Shown in pieces: positions 44,762 to 53,137 of a stretch of 64,000 nt of DNA. A program made the translations under genes and the position numbers. The stretch's first letter is position 1, and every line of letters starts with the position of its first letter. Below the pieces are notes generated by a model that searched no databases, was not told where the DNA came from, and saw only the letters and a program-made list of their open reading frames with translations. Source of the stretch: Mycolicibacter minnesotensis (GTDB lineage Bacteria > Actinomycetota > Actinomycetes > Mycobacteriales > Mycobacteriaceae); the NCBI RefSeq assembly GCF_010731755.1, contig NZ_AP022589.1:1488001-1552000 (forward strand). Direction: 5' to 3'.

Positions 44762-46687
44762 TCAGGGAGCGACGTCATAGACGGTGACGTCACCCACCTG
44801 CTCGGCGGTGAATGTTGTCTTCACCCACGCGGTGATCTGGTCCGCGACGCTGTCAACGGACCCGGAGCGACCAGCGGGCATGGCGGGGGCGGCCGGACCG
44901 CCTGGACCGCCGGGGCCGTGGCCTTCGATGAAGTACCGGATCTGGTGGTCGGCGACGTAACGCTGGAACTGTGCCAGGGTCGGAGAGCCGTCACCGCCAC
45001 TGAACCCGCCGATCGCCATGACGGACTTAGTGGTGCGCAACTCCAAACTGCTCGCCAGATGCGAGCCGACAGTCGCTGCAGCCCAACGATTGTCGGTCCC
45101 AGAAAGCAAAGCGTCCAGCGCGGGGTTGTCGGCCGGCGTGAACGGACCGGGCGGGAGGCCAGGTGGTCTGTCGCCGTCTGGCCGGGCCGGACCCGAGGTC
45201 GGAATTGGGCCGCCGTGGTCAACCGAGATTGTTTCGAGTGTGTAGGCCGCGGTGCCACCCACCCCGATCAACAACCCGGCCGTCGCCGTGATCACGGCGA
45301 CGCGACCCGTGCGATAACCACCGCAGGCCAGCGCCAGAGCCACCAGAACAGCGCCGACCAACAACAGCCAACGCAGCCACGGTATCCACTCAGGAGTGCG
45401 ATCCAGTAGCACGAAACTCCACACTCCGGTGCCGGCCAGCATCGCTGCCAGCGCTGCGCGTGCTGCTCCAAACCGTCTGCGCCGCCACAATTCGCGTACC
45501 GCGATCGCGGTCACGGCGGCGACCGCCGGTGCCAATGCCACCGTGTAGTAGGGGTGGATGATCCCACGCATGAAACTGAACACTCCCGCTGTCACCAGCC
45601 CCCAGCCACCCCACAGCAGTAAGGCGGCCCGTGTCCGGTCGCTGCGGGGCGCCGACCGTGTCATCCACAGCCCAGCGATCAGCCCGACCAGCGCCGCCGG
45701 TAGCAGCCAGGAGATCTCGGTGCCCATTGATTCAGAGAACATCCGCGTGAAGCCGGCGTCACCACCGAACATCGGCGACCCGCCCGGGCCTCCTGGACCG
45801 CCTGGACCGGCGCCGGGCGGAGGCCCGACCGGATTGCCGTCCCCGCCGAGGACCCGGCCCACCCCGTTGTAGCCCAGGGCCAGCTGCAGCAGGCTGTTAT
45901 CGGTGGATCCCCCGATATAGGGCCGAGAATCCTCGGGCCACAAGGCGACCAGCGCGATGAACCAGCTGGCTGAAATGGTCAGGGCCAACCCGCCGACGGC
46001 CACGGCCCGCAATCGCGCCCATACACCGCCCGGCACGGCCACCAGCACCACAAGTGCCAGGGCTGGGGCCACCAAGAACGCCTGTAGCAGCTTGGTCAAG
46101 AACGCCAACCCGAGCGCTGCACCGGATGCCGCCAGCCACAGGTTCGGGGATCCGTCCAATGCTCGCACCACGCAATACGCCGCGACTACCAACAGCAGGA
46201 CCAGCAGCGCGTCGGGATTGTTGAAGCGAAACATCACCGCCGCCACGGGGGTCAACGCCAACGCCGCACCGGCAAGCAGCCCGGCGCCGGCACCGTTGGT
46301 ACGGCGCACCGTCGCGCACAGCAGCGCCACCGAGGCGACACCCATCAACGCCTGCGGCACGAGCATCGACCAGGCATTGAATCCGAACAGCCGGCCCGAG
46401 AGTGCCATCACCCAGATCGCCGCGGGCGGCTTGTCGACGGTGATCGCGTTGCCGGGGTCCAGCGACCCGAACAGCAGCGCCTTCCAGTTCTGCGTGCCGG
46501 CCTGCACAGCGGCGGCATAGAACTCGTTGGCGTAGCCGGCCGAGCCGAGACCCCACAGGTACATCACGGCCGTCGCCGCCAACAGAGTCCACAGCGCGGG
46601 AAGCGACCATCGCGGCTGCGGCCTGGCACCCGTCACACCCGTTGACGCCGAAATCGCTTCCTTCGCAGTGGCTGTCATCGCCTTCAC
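44762..46687 (-). CDS. GT39/ArnT-like polyprenyl-sugar glycosyltransferase (copy 1)
   Basis: A 641-residue membrane protein with about a dozen helices. The GT-C catalytic loop is YANEFYAAAVQAGTQNWKA (residues 52-70), and VDKPPAAIW follows as in ArnT/YkcB-type transferases, which use polyprenyl-phosphate sugars outside the membrane. External loops carry GPGGPGGPGG and GPGGPGGPAAP. The C-terminal domain (about 520-641) is soluble. The GTG at 46687 overlaps the GT2-GtrA stop by 4 bp; an ATG at 46678 is an alternative. Acceptor and sugar unknown. Confidence 0.88.
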   Translation of the reverse strand: MKAMTATAKEAISASTGVTGARPQPRWSLPALWTLLAATAVMYLWGLGSAGYANEFYAAAVQAGTQNWKALLFGSLDPGNAITVDKPPAAIWVMALSGRLFGFNAWSMLVPQALMGVASVALLCATVRRTNGAGAGLLAGAALALTPVAAVMFRFNNPDALLVLLLVVAAYCVVRALDGSPNLWLAASGAALGLAFLTKLLQAFLVAPALALVVLVAVPGGVWARLRAVAVGGLALTISASWFIALVALWPEDSRPYIGGSTDNSLLQLALGYNGVGRVLGGDGNPVGPPPGAGPGGPGGPGGSPMFGGDAGFTRMFSESMGTEISWLLPAALVGLIAGLWMTRSAPRSDRTRAALLLWGGWGLVTAGVFSFMRGIIHPYYTVALAPAVAAVTAIAVRELWRRRRFGAARAALAAMLAGTGVWSFVLLDRTPEWIPWLRWLLLVGAVLVALALACGGYRTGRVAVITATAGLLIGVGGTAAYTLETISVDHGGPIPTSGPARPDGDRPPGLPPGPFTPADNPALDALLSGTDNRWAAATVGSHLASSLELRTTKSVMAIGGFSGGDGSPTLAQFQRYVADHQIRYFIEGHGPGGPGGPAAPAMPAGRSGSVDSVADQITAWVKTTFTAEQVGDVTVYDVAP

Positions 46688-47937
46688 GCTCCCACCGTCA
46701 CGGTAACCACCCCGGTCCGCCTCGGGTGAAACACCCAGCAGCGCAACAACACAAACCGAACCACGGTGGCCGCCAAGTTGGCCAGTACCAGTACTGCTAG
46801 CTCACCCGCTCGGGACGGATCGCTGACCGAGTGCAGCGCCCACAGCGAGCCGCTGGTCAGCGCCAGGCCGATAATGAACACCAACAGCCCCTGGAACTGG
46901 TGGCGGACCGCGTTCGCGCTGCCGCGCACCCCGAACGTGAACCTGCGGTTGGCCGCGGTATTGCCGACCGCGGTCACCAGCAGCGCAATCAGGTTGGCGA
47001 CCTGGGCGCCCAGCGGACGCAACAGGACGAACAATGCCAGGTAGGCCAGGGTGCTGCAGATCCCGATGGTGGCAAAGTGCACGCTTTGGCTCAGCAGCGA
47101 TCGGGGCGCCCCAGCCCGCGAGCCGAACTGTGCGCGGATCGCCTGCACCGGTATCTCACCACTGGCAAAACCCCGCAGCATCCTGGCGATTCCCTTCAGA
47201 TCGGCAACTGCGGTGGCGACGATGTCGACCCGGCTGTCCGGATCGTCGACCCAATCCACCGGTACCTCATGGATCCGCAGCCCAGCGCGCTCGGCGAGCA
47301 CCAGCAGCTCGGTGTCGAAGAACCAACCGGTGTCGGCTACGTGCGGCAACAGTGGCCCCGCGACGTCGGCGCGGATCGCCTTGAACCCGCACTGTGCGTC
47401 GGTAAACCGCGCCGCCAACGTCGAGCGCAGTATCAGGTTGTAGCAGCGGGATATCACCTCACGTTTGAGGCCTCGCACCACCCGTGACCCCCGGCCGAGG
47501 CGCGTCCCGATCGCCAGATCGGAATGCCCGGAGATCAGCGGCGCCACCAGCGGCGCCAATGCGGCCAGGTCGGTCGACAGGTCAACGTCCATGTAGGCCA
47601 GCACCGGGGCGTCGGACGCCGACCACACCGCATGCAGGGCGCGACCGCGGCCCTTCTGTTCCAGTCGGATCACCCGCACTTCGGCGAACTCCTCGGCGAG
47701 GGTTTCGGCGATCACCGGGGTAGCGTCCACGCTGGCGTTGTCGGCGATGGTGATTCGGAAGCTCAGCGGCAGCTCTTCGGCAAGGTAGCGGTGCAGGCGA
47801 CGGATCGAATCGGCCAGGGCGGCCTGTTCGTTGTACACCGGCACCACCACGTCGAGCACCGGAACGCCGCGCGCGGCGGCGGCCAGCGCCGCATTGGGTC
47901 GGACGGCGAAGTCGGTATCGGCGGCGATTGTGCTCAT
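46684..47937 (-). CDS. GT2 polyprenyl-phosphate glycosyltransferase fused to GtrA flippase-like domain
   Basis: A 417-residue fusion. The N-terminal GT2 domain (about 25-270) has VVVPVYNEQ, AYMDVDLSTD (DxD) and DAQCGFKA, typical of dolichyl/undecaprenyl-phosphate sugar synthases. The C-terminal GtrA domain (about 285-405) has four transmembrane helices (FATIGICSTLAYLALFVLL onward, with ANRRFTFGVRG). The two halves would make and flip a polyprenyl-phosphate sugar for the flanking GT39-type enzymes. ATG at 47937; an upstream ATG at 47970 is possible. Confidence 0.92.
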   Translation of the reverse strand: MSTIAADTDFAVRPNAALAAAARGVPVLDVVVPVYNEQAALADSIRRLHRYLAEELPLSFRITIADNASVDATPVIAETLAEEFAEVRVIRLEQKGRGRALHAVWSASDAPVLAYMDVDLSTDLAALAPLVAPLISGHSDLAIGTRLGRGSRVVRGLKREVISRCYNLILRSTLAARFTDAQCGFKAIRADVAGPLLPHVADTGWFFDTELLVLAERAGLRIHEVPVDWVDDPDSRVDIVATAVADLKGIARMLRGFASGEIPVQAIRAQFGSRAGAPRSLLSQSVHFATIGICSTLAYLALFVLLRPLGAQVANLIALLVTAVGNTAANRRFTFGVRGSANAVRHQFQGLLVFIIGLALTSGSLWALHSVSDPSRAGELAVLVLANLAATVVRFVLLRCWVFHPRRTGVVTVTVGA

Positions 47938-47981
47938 GTCCTGAGCCTGGAGGACCGGGATGGGCCTCACATTGGTGGTTG

Positions 47982-49820
47982 CTATGTCCCCGCTATGAGC
48001 GATTGCGTCAGGTCGTAGACAGCCACTCCGTCAATGGTCTGCACCGGGAAGTTCGTTGCGACCCACGCCGCGATGCGATTGGCCTGGTCGCTGCCGCTCG
48101 GCGTTGTAGTCGTGCCCGGCCACATCATGGCGCCACCGACGAAATAATGGATTCGACGCTGCTCGACGTAGTGCCGGAACTGCGCGAGCGTTGGCGAGGG
48201 GTCGGTGCCGTTGTACCCGCCGACAGCCATCACCGGCGCCCCGGCGGCCAACTGGTATCCGGCCGCATTGTTCGACCCGACCGCAGCGGCGGTCCAGGTG
48301 TAGCGCCCAGCGTCGACGCGCAGCAGCGAGGTCAGCGTCGGACCAGGCTTGGGGGTGAAGAGCAGCGCGCCCGGTCCGCCGGGCAATAGCCCAGGCGGCG
48401 GCCCGGGCGGAAGGTTGCGGCTCGGCCCAGCCGACGGGATGGCACCGTCATGCGACGTGGCGATGGTCGCCAGGGTGTACGCCGCCGGGCCGGTGAGCGA
48501 TACCGAGATGGCGGTGACTGCCACCATTCGCAGCACCACAGCCGTGAGCCGTCCGGCCGCGAGGAGCGCCCCCGCAACGGCCAGACCGGCGACCAGGACA
48601 CCGACTCGCAGCCATGGCAGCCACGATGAATTCCGTTCGAGCAGAAGATAACTCCACACCGCGGTCACCGCGACCATGCCCCCGAGAGTGCCGGTCGCGC
48701 GGATGTCGTCACGGCGCCGCCACAACAGGCTGGTGCCGATCGCCAGGCCGCCGGCGATCGCCGGCGCCAGTGCCACGGTGTAATAGGAGTGCAGGATGCC
48801 GTTGGCGAAGCTGAACACCACACCGGTCACGACCAGCCACCCGCCCCACAGCAACAGTGCTCCGCGCACCGTGTCCGTGCGCGGTGCGCGGCGGGTGATC
48901 CACAACCCGGCGGCGATCGCAACCACCGCAGCGGGCAACAGCCAGCTGACCTGCCCACCCATGTCCGGCCCGAACAGGCGACCGGCGCCGACGTCGAAGT
49001 TGGTGTTGCCCAGCCCACCGGTCTCGTCGCCGGTCAAGCGGCCCAAGCCGTTGTAGCCCAAGGCGAGTTCGAGGATCGAATTGCCTTGCGAACCACCGAT
49101 ATAGGGACGTGACGATTTGGGCCAGAGCTCGACCAGCAGCAGATACCAACCGGCGCAGAACAGCATCGCCAGTGCCGCGCCCAGCAGAAGTCGTACCCGG
49201 GTTCGGCGCGGCGCCTCCGCGGCGTACAAGTACACCAGCGCAAACACCGGTAGCACCACAAATGCCTGCATCATTTTGGCCAGGAAAGCGAACCCAACCG
49301 CGACACCGGCCAACGGCAGCCACCAGGTGCCGCCGGCAGCCGCCAGTGCGCGCTGGACACAGTAGGCCGCCACCACCAGCAGGAGCACCAGCAGCGCGTC
49401 GGGATTGTTGTAACGGAACATCAACGCAGCCACGGGCGTCAACGCCAGCACCGCGCCGGCGAGCAGTCCGGCGGACACACCGGCGACCCGACTTACCGCT
49501 GCGTACAGTACGCCGACCGCAGCCACCCCTTCGAGCGCCTGCGGGACCAGCAGGCTCCATGAGTTAAGCCCGAAGAGCCACACCGAGGCGCTCATCACCC
49601 AGAGCGCTCCCGGCGCCTTGTCCACGGTGATCGAGTTGGCGGCGTCACTGGAACCAAAGAGGAAGGCGGTCGGATTCTGCGCACCGGCCTGGGCAGCGGC
49701 TGCGTAGAACCCGTTGGCCCATCCGTTGACCGACAGGTTCCACAGGTACAACAACGCGGTGCAGGCCAACAGCGTGATCACCGCGGCGCGGGGATACCAC
49801 TGAGGCGCGGTGAACGTCAC
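47982..49820 (-). CDS. GT39/ArnT-like polyprenyl-sugar glycosyltransferase (copy 2)
   Basis: A 612-residue paralogue of the protein at 44762, with the matching catalytic loop WANGFYAAAAQAGAQNPTA and VDKAPGALW, RPYIGGSQGNSILELALGYNG, and a soluble C-terminal domain. A Pro/Gly-rich loop (LPPGPPPGLLPGGPG) replaces the GGPGGP stretches of copy 1. It starts 44 bp after the histidine kinase stop on the same strand, and the GT2-GtrA gene follows 44 bp later, so all are probably one transcript. Confidence 0.88.
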   Translation of the reverse strand: MTFTAPQWYPRAAVITLLACTALLYLWNLSVNGWANGFYAAAAQAGAQNPTAFLFGSSDAANSITVDKAPGALWVMSASVWLFGLNSWSLLVPQALEGVAAVGVLYAAVSRVAGVSAGLLAGAVLALTPVAALMFRYNNPDALLVLLLVVAAYCVQRALAAAGGTWWLPLAGVAVGFAFLAKMMQAFVVLPVFALVYLYAAEAPRRTRVRLLLGAALAMLFCAGWYLLLVELWPKSSRPYIGGSQGNSILELALGYNGLGRLTGDETGGLGNTNFDVGAGRLFGPDMGGQVSWLLPAAVVAIAAGLWITRRAPRTDTVRGALLLWGGWLVVTGVVFSFANGILHSYYTVALAPAIAGGLAIGTSLLWRRRDDIRATGTLGGMVAVTAVWSYLLLERNSSWLPWLRVGVLVAGLAVAGALLAAGRLTAVVLRMVAVTAISVSLTGPAAYTLATIATSHDGAIPSAGPSRNLPPGPPPGLLPGGPGALLFTPKPGPTLTSLLRVDAGRYTWTAAAVGSNNAAGYQLAAGAPVMAVGGYNGTDPSPTLAQFRHYVEQRRIHYFVGGAMMWPGTTTTPSGSDQANRIAAWVATNFPVQTIDGVAVYDLTQSLIAGT

Positions 49821-49864
49821 TCCTCGATGCTTGCCGCCAACTGTGGGCGGGTCCTCTGTGGAGG

Positions 49865-51400
49865 CTATGCGTCAACTGTGAACGGCAGCCGAACCGTGAA
49901 TTCGGTTAATCCGGGCGCGCTTCGCACACCGATAGTGCCCCGGTGGGCCTTGACCACCGCCGACACGATGGCCAGCCCTAACCCGGTACTGCCTTCCTTA
50001 CGAGACCGGGACGTGTCGCCTCGGGCGAACCGTTCGAACACTTCCGACTGCAACTGCTCCGGAATGCCAGGGCCGTCGTCGATCACCTTGAGCACCGCGT
50101 AGGGCCCGTCGGCAGTCAGCTTCGTCGACACCACGGTGCCCGGACCGGTGTGGATGCGGGCGTTGGCGAGCAGGTTGGTCAGCACCTGGTGCAAACGCGC
50201 CGCGTCACCGGGCACGGTCACCGGCACGTCGGGCAGATCAAGGCGCCATTCGTGGTCCGGGCCGGCGACATGGGCGTCGCTGACCGCGTCAACCGCGAGG
50301 TGCGACAGATCGACCGGCTCATGCTCCAGCGGCCGCCCGGAATCCAGCCGGGCCAACAGCAGCAGGTCCTCGACCAGTTGCGTCATCCGTTCGGTTTCGG
50401 ACCGCACCCGGCTCAGAGCATGCGCGACCGCCTCGGCGTCCTCGGAGTCGCCGCCAGTTGCGGAAGACTGAACTCGTTGCGCCAGTTCGGTGTAACCGCG
50501 GATGGCGGTGAGCGGGGTACGCAGCTCGTGGCTGGCGTCAGCGACAAACTGCCGCACCCGGGTTTCGCTGGCCTGCCGCGTCGACAGCGCGGCAGCGATG
50601 TGGTCGAGCATCCGATTGACCGCCAGGCCGAGCCGGCCCACCTCGGTCGACGGGTTCGCATCTGGTTCAGGCACCCGTACCGGCAACGCCACTTCCCCGC
50701 GGTCCAACGGCAGGTCGACGACCACCCCGGCGGTCTGGGCCACACGTGCCAGCGGTGCCAATGCGCGGCGGATGACCACGATGGCCGCCGTCGTTGCTGC
50801 GGCCAACGCGATGAGCGCGACCACCCCGAAGATCATCAGCACCCGGATCATCGTGTCGTCGACATCGGCCATCGGCAGGCCGGTGACGATGATGTCACCG
50901 GTGGCATCGTACCGGGCGGGGGTGGCGACAAGCCGGTAGCGTCCGAGCCCGTCGAGGTCGCGAGTCACCGGCACGCGGTCGGCGGCCCGCGCTGCCAGCT
51001 GTTGCGCCGCGGCGTCGGTCAGCGCCGCCCGCGCTCCGTTCCCCGTCAGATGCCCGGCGTTGATCGTCGTGCCGTCGTGGACCACGGCCGCCACCATGCC
51101 GACCCGCTGGCCCGGAACGTCGAGAAAGTCCGGCCCCGGGCCAGGCCTTGGATACGGGTGCCGCTGACGCCACCACGCCGGCGGAGGCGGGGGTGCCGGT
51201 TCGCCGTAGAAGGCCGCTGAACGGTGAGCAGCCTTGTGCAGCTCTTGATCGAGCTGGCCCACCAGATACTGATGTAGCGCCACTTCGGTCACCACGCCGA
51301 TGCCAATACACGCAACTGCCAACACGATGACCTGGCCGAGCAGCAATCTGGCCCGCAGTGACCATGGCCGCCGGAGGTCAGAGAGCCGGCTTGAGCACAT
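49865..51400 (-). CDS. sensor histidine kinase (TcrY-like)
   Basis: A 511-residue kinase. TM1 is at about 15-40. An extracytoplasmic domain (about 41-185) holds an unusual Pro/Trp/Arg-rich stretch (PAPPPPPAWWRQRHPYPRP). TM2 at about 188-212 is followed by HAMP, the H-box FVADASHELRTPLTAIRGY, N-box NLLANARIHT, and G boxes DDGPGIP and GLGLAIV. It overlaps the response regulator by 23 bp. Similar to TcrY of M. tuberculosis. The signal is unknown; control of the downstream glycosyltransferases is inferred from gene order. Confidence 0.92.
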   Translation of the reverse strand: MCSSRLSDLRRPWSLRARLLLGQVIVLAVACIGIGVVTEVALHQYLVGQLDQELHKAAHRSAAFYGEPAPPPPPAWWRQRHPYPRPGPGPDFLDVPGQRVGMVAAVVHDGTTINAGHLTGNGARAALTDAAAQQLAARAADRVPVTRDLDGLGRYRLVATPARYDATGDIIVTGLPMADVDDTMIRVLMIFGVVALIALAAATTAAIVVIRRALAPLARVAQTAGVVVDLPLDRGEVALPVRVPEPDANPSTEVGRLGLAVNRMLDHIAAALSTRQASETRVRQFVADASHELRTPLTAIRGYTELAQRVQSSATGGDSEDAEAVAHALSRVRSETERMTQLVEDLLLLARLDSGRPLEHEPVDLSHLAVDAVSDAHVAGPDHEWRLDLPDVPVTVPGDAARLHQVLTNLLANARIHTGPGTVVSTKLTADGPYAVLKVIDDGPGIPEQLQSEVFERFARGDTSRSRKEGSTGLGLAIVSAVVKAHRGTIGVRSAPGLTEFTVRLPFTVDA

Positions 51401-52118
51401 AGCCGGCGCCGCGCAGGGTGTGGATCATCGGTTCTCGACCGCTGTCGATCTTCTTACGCAGGTAGGAGATGTAGAGCTCGACAATGTTCGCTTTGCCACC
51501 GAAGTCGTAGTCCCACACCCGATCCAGGATCTGCGCCTTGGACAGCACCTTCTTGGCGTTGATCATTAGGTAGCGCAGCAACTCGAATTCGGTGGAGGTC
51601 AACGTGATCGGGTCACCGCCTCGTGTCACCTCGTGGGAGTCCTCGTCAAGAACCAAGTCTCCCACCACGATCTGGGCCCCGGCATCGGCGGTGCTTACCC
51701 CGGTGCGGCGCAGCAACGCTCGCAGCCGCAGCACTACCTCTTCGATGCTGAACGGCTTGGTGACATAGTCGTCACCGCCGGCGGTCAGCCCGGCGATCCG
51801 ATCCTCCAGCGCGTCCTTGGCCGTCAGGAACAGCACCGGCATCCGCGGGTTGATCTCACGCAGTCTGGGCAGTACGTCGAGTCCGCTCATGTCGGGGAGC
51901 ATCACGTCGAGCACCACGACATCGGGGCGTTCGGTTTTCGCGGCAGCAATCGCCGAGGCCCCGTCGCCCGCGGTCGCGGTGCTCCAGCCCTCGTAGCGCA
52001 GCGCCATCGCCACCATCTCGGCCAAGACCGTTTCGTCGTCGACCACCAATACGGTGATGGGCTTGCCGTCGGCACGCTCCATCACGACACGGTCCACCGA
52101 TCCTCGTGGCGCAGTCAT
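51378..52118 (-). CDS. OmpR-family response regulator (TcrX-like)
   Basis: A 246-residue regulator. The receiver has VLVVDDE, the phospho-acceptor Asp in VVVLDVMLPDMSG, Thr in FLTAKD and Lys in YVTKPFS. The C-terminal winged helix ends ILDRVWDYDFGGKANIVELYIS and LRGAGYVLKPAL. An ATG at 52082 (MERADGKPITV) is an alternative start. It heads the minus-strand run and diverges from the Gly-Gly-Pro gene across 197 bp. Confidence 0.94.
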   Translation of the reverse strand: MTAPRGSVDRVVMERADGKPITVLVVDDETVLAEMVAMALRYEGWSTATAGDGASAIAAAKTERPDVVVLDVMLPDMSGLDVLPRLREINPRMPVLFLTAKDALEDRIAGLTAGGDDYVTKPFSIEEVVLRLRALLRRTGVSTADAGAQIVVGDLVLDEDSHEVTRGGDPITLTSTEFELLRYLMINAKKVLSKAQILDRVWDYDFGGKANIVELYISYLRKKIDSGREPMIHTLRGAGYVLKPAL

Positions 52119-52315
52119 CGCATTCCAGTATGTCGCCGGCGATGGGTGCTCGCTGTATAGACACTATGCGTGCGCTGTGGACCGGAACCCACCTAGTACC
52201 CACACCCAGGCATAGCGAATTCACAGTTCGGAGCTATCTGACGCCCATCCGGCCGCTCTAGCTTCGATTGGGACGGAACCTGATTCGTCAAGAGCGGAAA
52301 GGCATCCCAATAATT

Positions 52316-52633
52316 ATGAATTCTGCGTATCTACGTCATCGGCTGCTGTGGTCAGCTGCGCTGAGCGGGGGCATCGCCCTGGCCGGCGTCGGGATTAGTG
52401 CAGCTGTCGCAGGCGCCGAACCGCCGCTCCCGCCCCCAGGTCACTGCCAACCATTCCAGCACTGCCCCGGCGGTCCGGGCGGCCCGCACACCGGCGGTCC
52501 CGGCGGTCCCGGCGGCCTGGGCGGCCCCGGCGGTCCCGGCGGCCCCGGCGGCCCGCACACCGGCGGTCCCGGCGGTCCCGGCGGTCCGGGCGGTCCCGGC
52601 GGCCTGGGCGGCCCCGGCGGTACGCGTCCCTAA
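52316..52633 (+). CDS. small exported Gly-Gly-Pro repeat (collagen-like) protein
   Basis: A 105-residue protein with a signal peptide (LLWSAALSGGIALAGVGIS, cleavage near AGA-E, residue 34). A two-Cys segment (HCQPFQHC) precedes about 55 residues of Gly-Gly-Pro repeats interrupted twice by HTGG and twice by GGLGG. Function unknown. A TAGCTT hexamer at 52259-52264 could be its -10. It diverges from the response regulator, and GPGGPGG runs also occur in the neighbouring GT39-type protein. The ATG at 52316 puts the signal peptide at the N-terminus; the in-frame start at 52268 is less likely. Confidence 0.72.
   Translation: MNSAYLRHRLLWSAALSGGIALAGVGISAAVAGAEPPLPPPGHCQPFQHCPGGPGGPHTGGPGGPGGLGGPGGPGGPGGPHTGGPGGPGGPGGPGGLGGPGGTRP
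52481..52584 (+). repeat. 35-bp direct repeat within the Gly-Gly-Pro coding region
   Basis: 52481-52515 is repeated exactly at 52550-52584 (69-bp period), within a longer GGCGGTCCC-type tandem array. The unit keeps the reading frame. Such arrays readily change copy number. Confidence 0.8.
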
Positions 52634-52714
52634 CCACGCCCATCGCGAGCCCTGGCCGATTCCCCCGCGACCGGGGCTCGCTTGCGGTGTAGCGCCCTCA
52701 GCGGCTCATCCCGA

Positions 52715-52720
52715 TATGTT
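52715..52720 (+). promoter_or_regulatory. -10 hexamer TATGTT for the leaderless SnoaL-like gene
   Basis: TATGTT (TANNNT) ends 6 nt before the ATG at 52727. Confidence 0.45.
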
Positions 52721-52726
52721 CATCCC

Positions 52727-53071
52727 ATGGCACGCTCACCGCAGGAGATCTTCGACCACCACCTCAAGGCACTGCTCGCCGGCGACGTCGAGGAGTTGCT
52801 CGTCGACTACACCGACGAGTCAGAACTGATCACCGCCGCCGGCGTCGCTCGGGGACTGGCCGGCATCCGCGCCGCGTTCAGCCAGCTGTCCGCCGCGCTG
52901 GCCGACGCTGAATTCGCGATCAAGTCGCAGACCCACAGCGGTGACGTCCTGCTGTTGGAGTGGACGCTGGACGCAGCGGGTTTCGGCGTCGACGGGGTCG
53001 ACACCTTCCTGTTCGGCGACGACTCGATCCGGGTCCAGACGATCTCCCAGCAGGCGCGTCCCAAGAACTGA
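52727..53071 (+). CDS. SnoaL/NTF2-like small protein
   Basis: A 114-residue protein with the NTF2-like alpha+beta pattern: an N-terminal helix (EIFDHHLKALLAGDVEELLVDY), then a helix around GIRAAFSQL, then strands ending LFGDDSIRVQTI. Members range from isomerases to ligand-binding proteins; no catalytic residue set is evident. The ATG at 52727 is fixed by the leaderless promoter. It precedes the kinase-like gene by 66 bp. Confidence 0.82.
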   Translation: MARSPQEIFDHHLKALLAGDVEELLVDYTDESELITAAGVARGLAGIRAAFSQLSAALADAEFAIKSQTHSGDVLLLEWTLDAAGFGVDGVDTFLFGDDSIRVQTISQQARPKN

Positions 53072-53124
53072 CCCGCCCGACGGCCAGGCCCGCCAATCAC
53101 CGCAACCGACACGGGGTTCGCGGG

Positions 53125-53130
53125 TAGGTT
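53125..53130 (+). promoter_or_regulatory. -10 hexamer TAGGTT for the leaderless kinase-like gene
   Basis: TAGGTT (TANNNT) ends 7 nt before the GTG at 53138. Confidence 0.45.
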
Positions 53131-53137
53131 TCCACCC

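Noticed and set aside
52440..52625. CRISPR-like or minisatellite array
   Set aside because: The repeat is in frame, encodes Gly-Gly-Pro, has no unique spacers and lies behind a signal peptide. It is a coding repeat.
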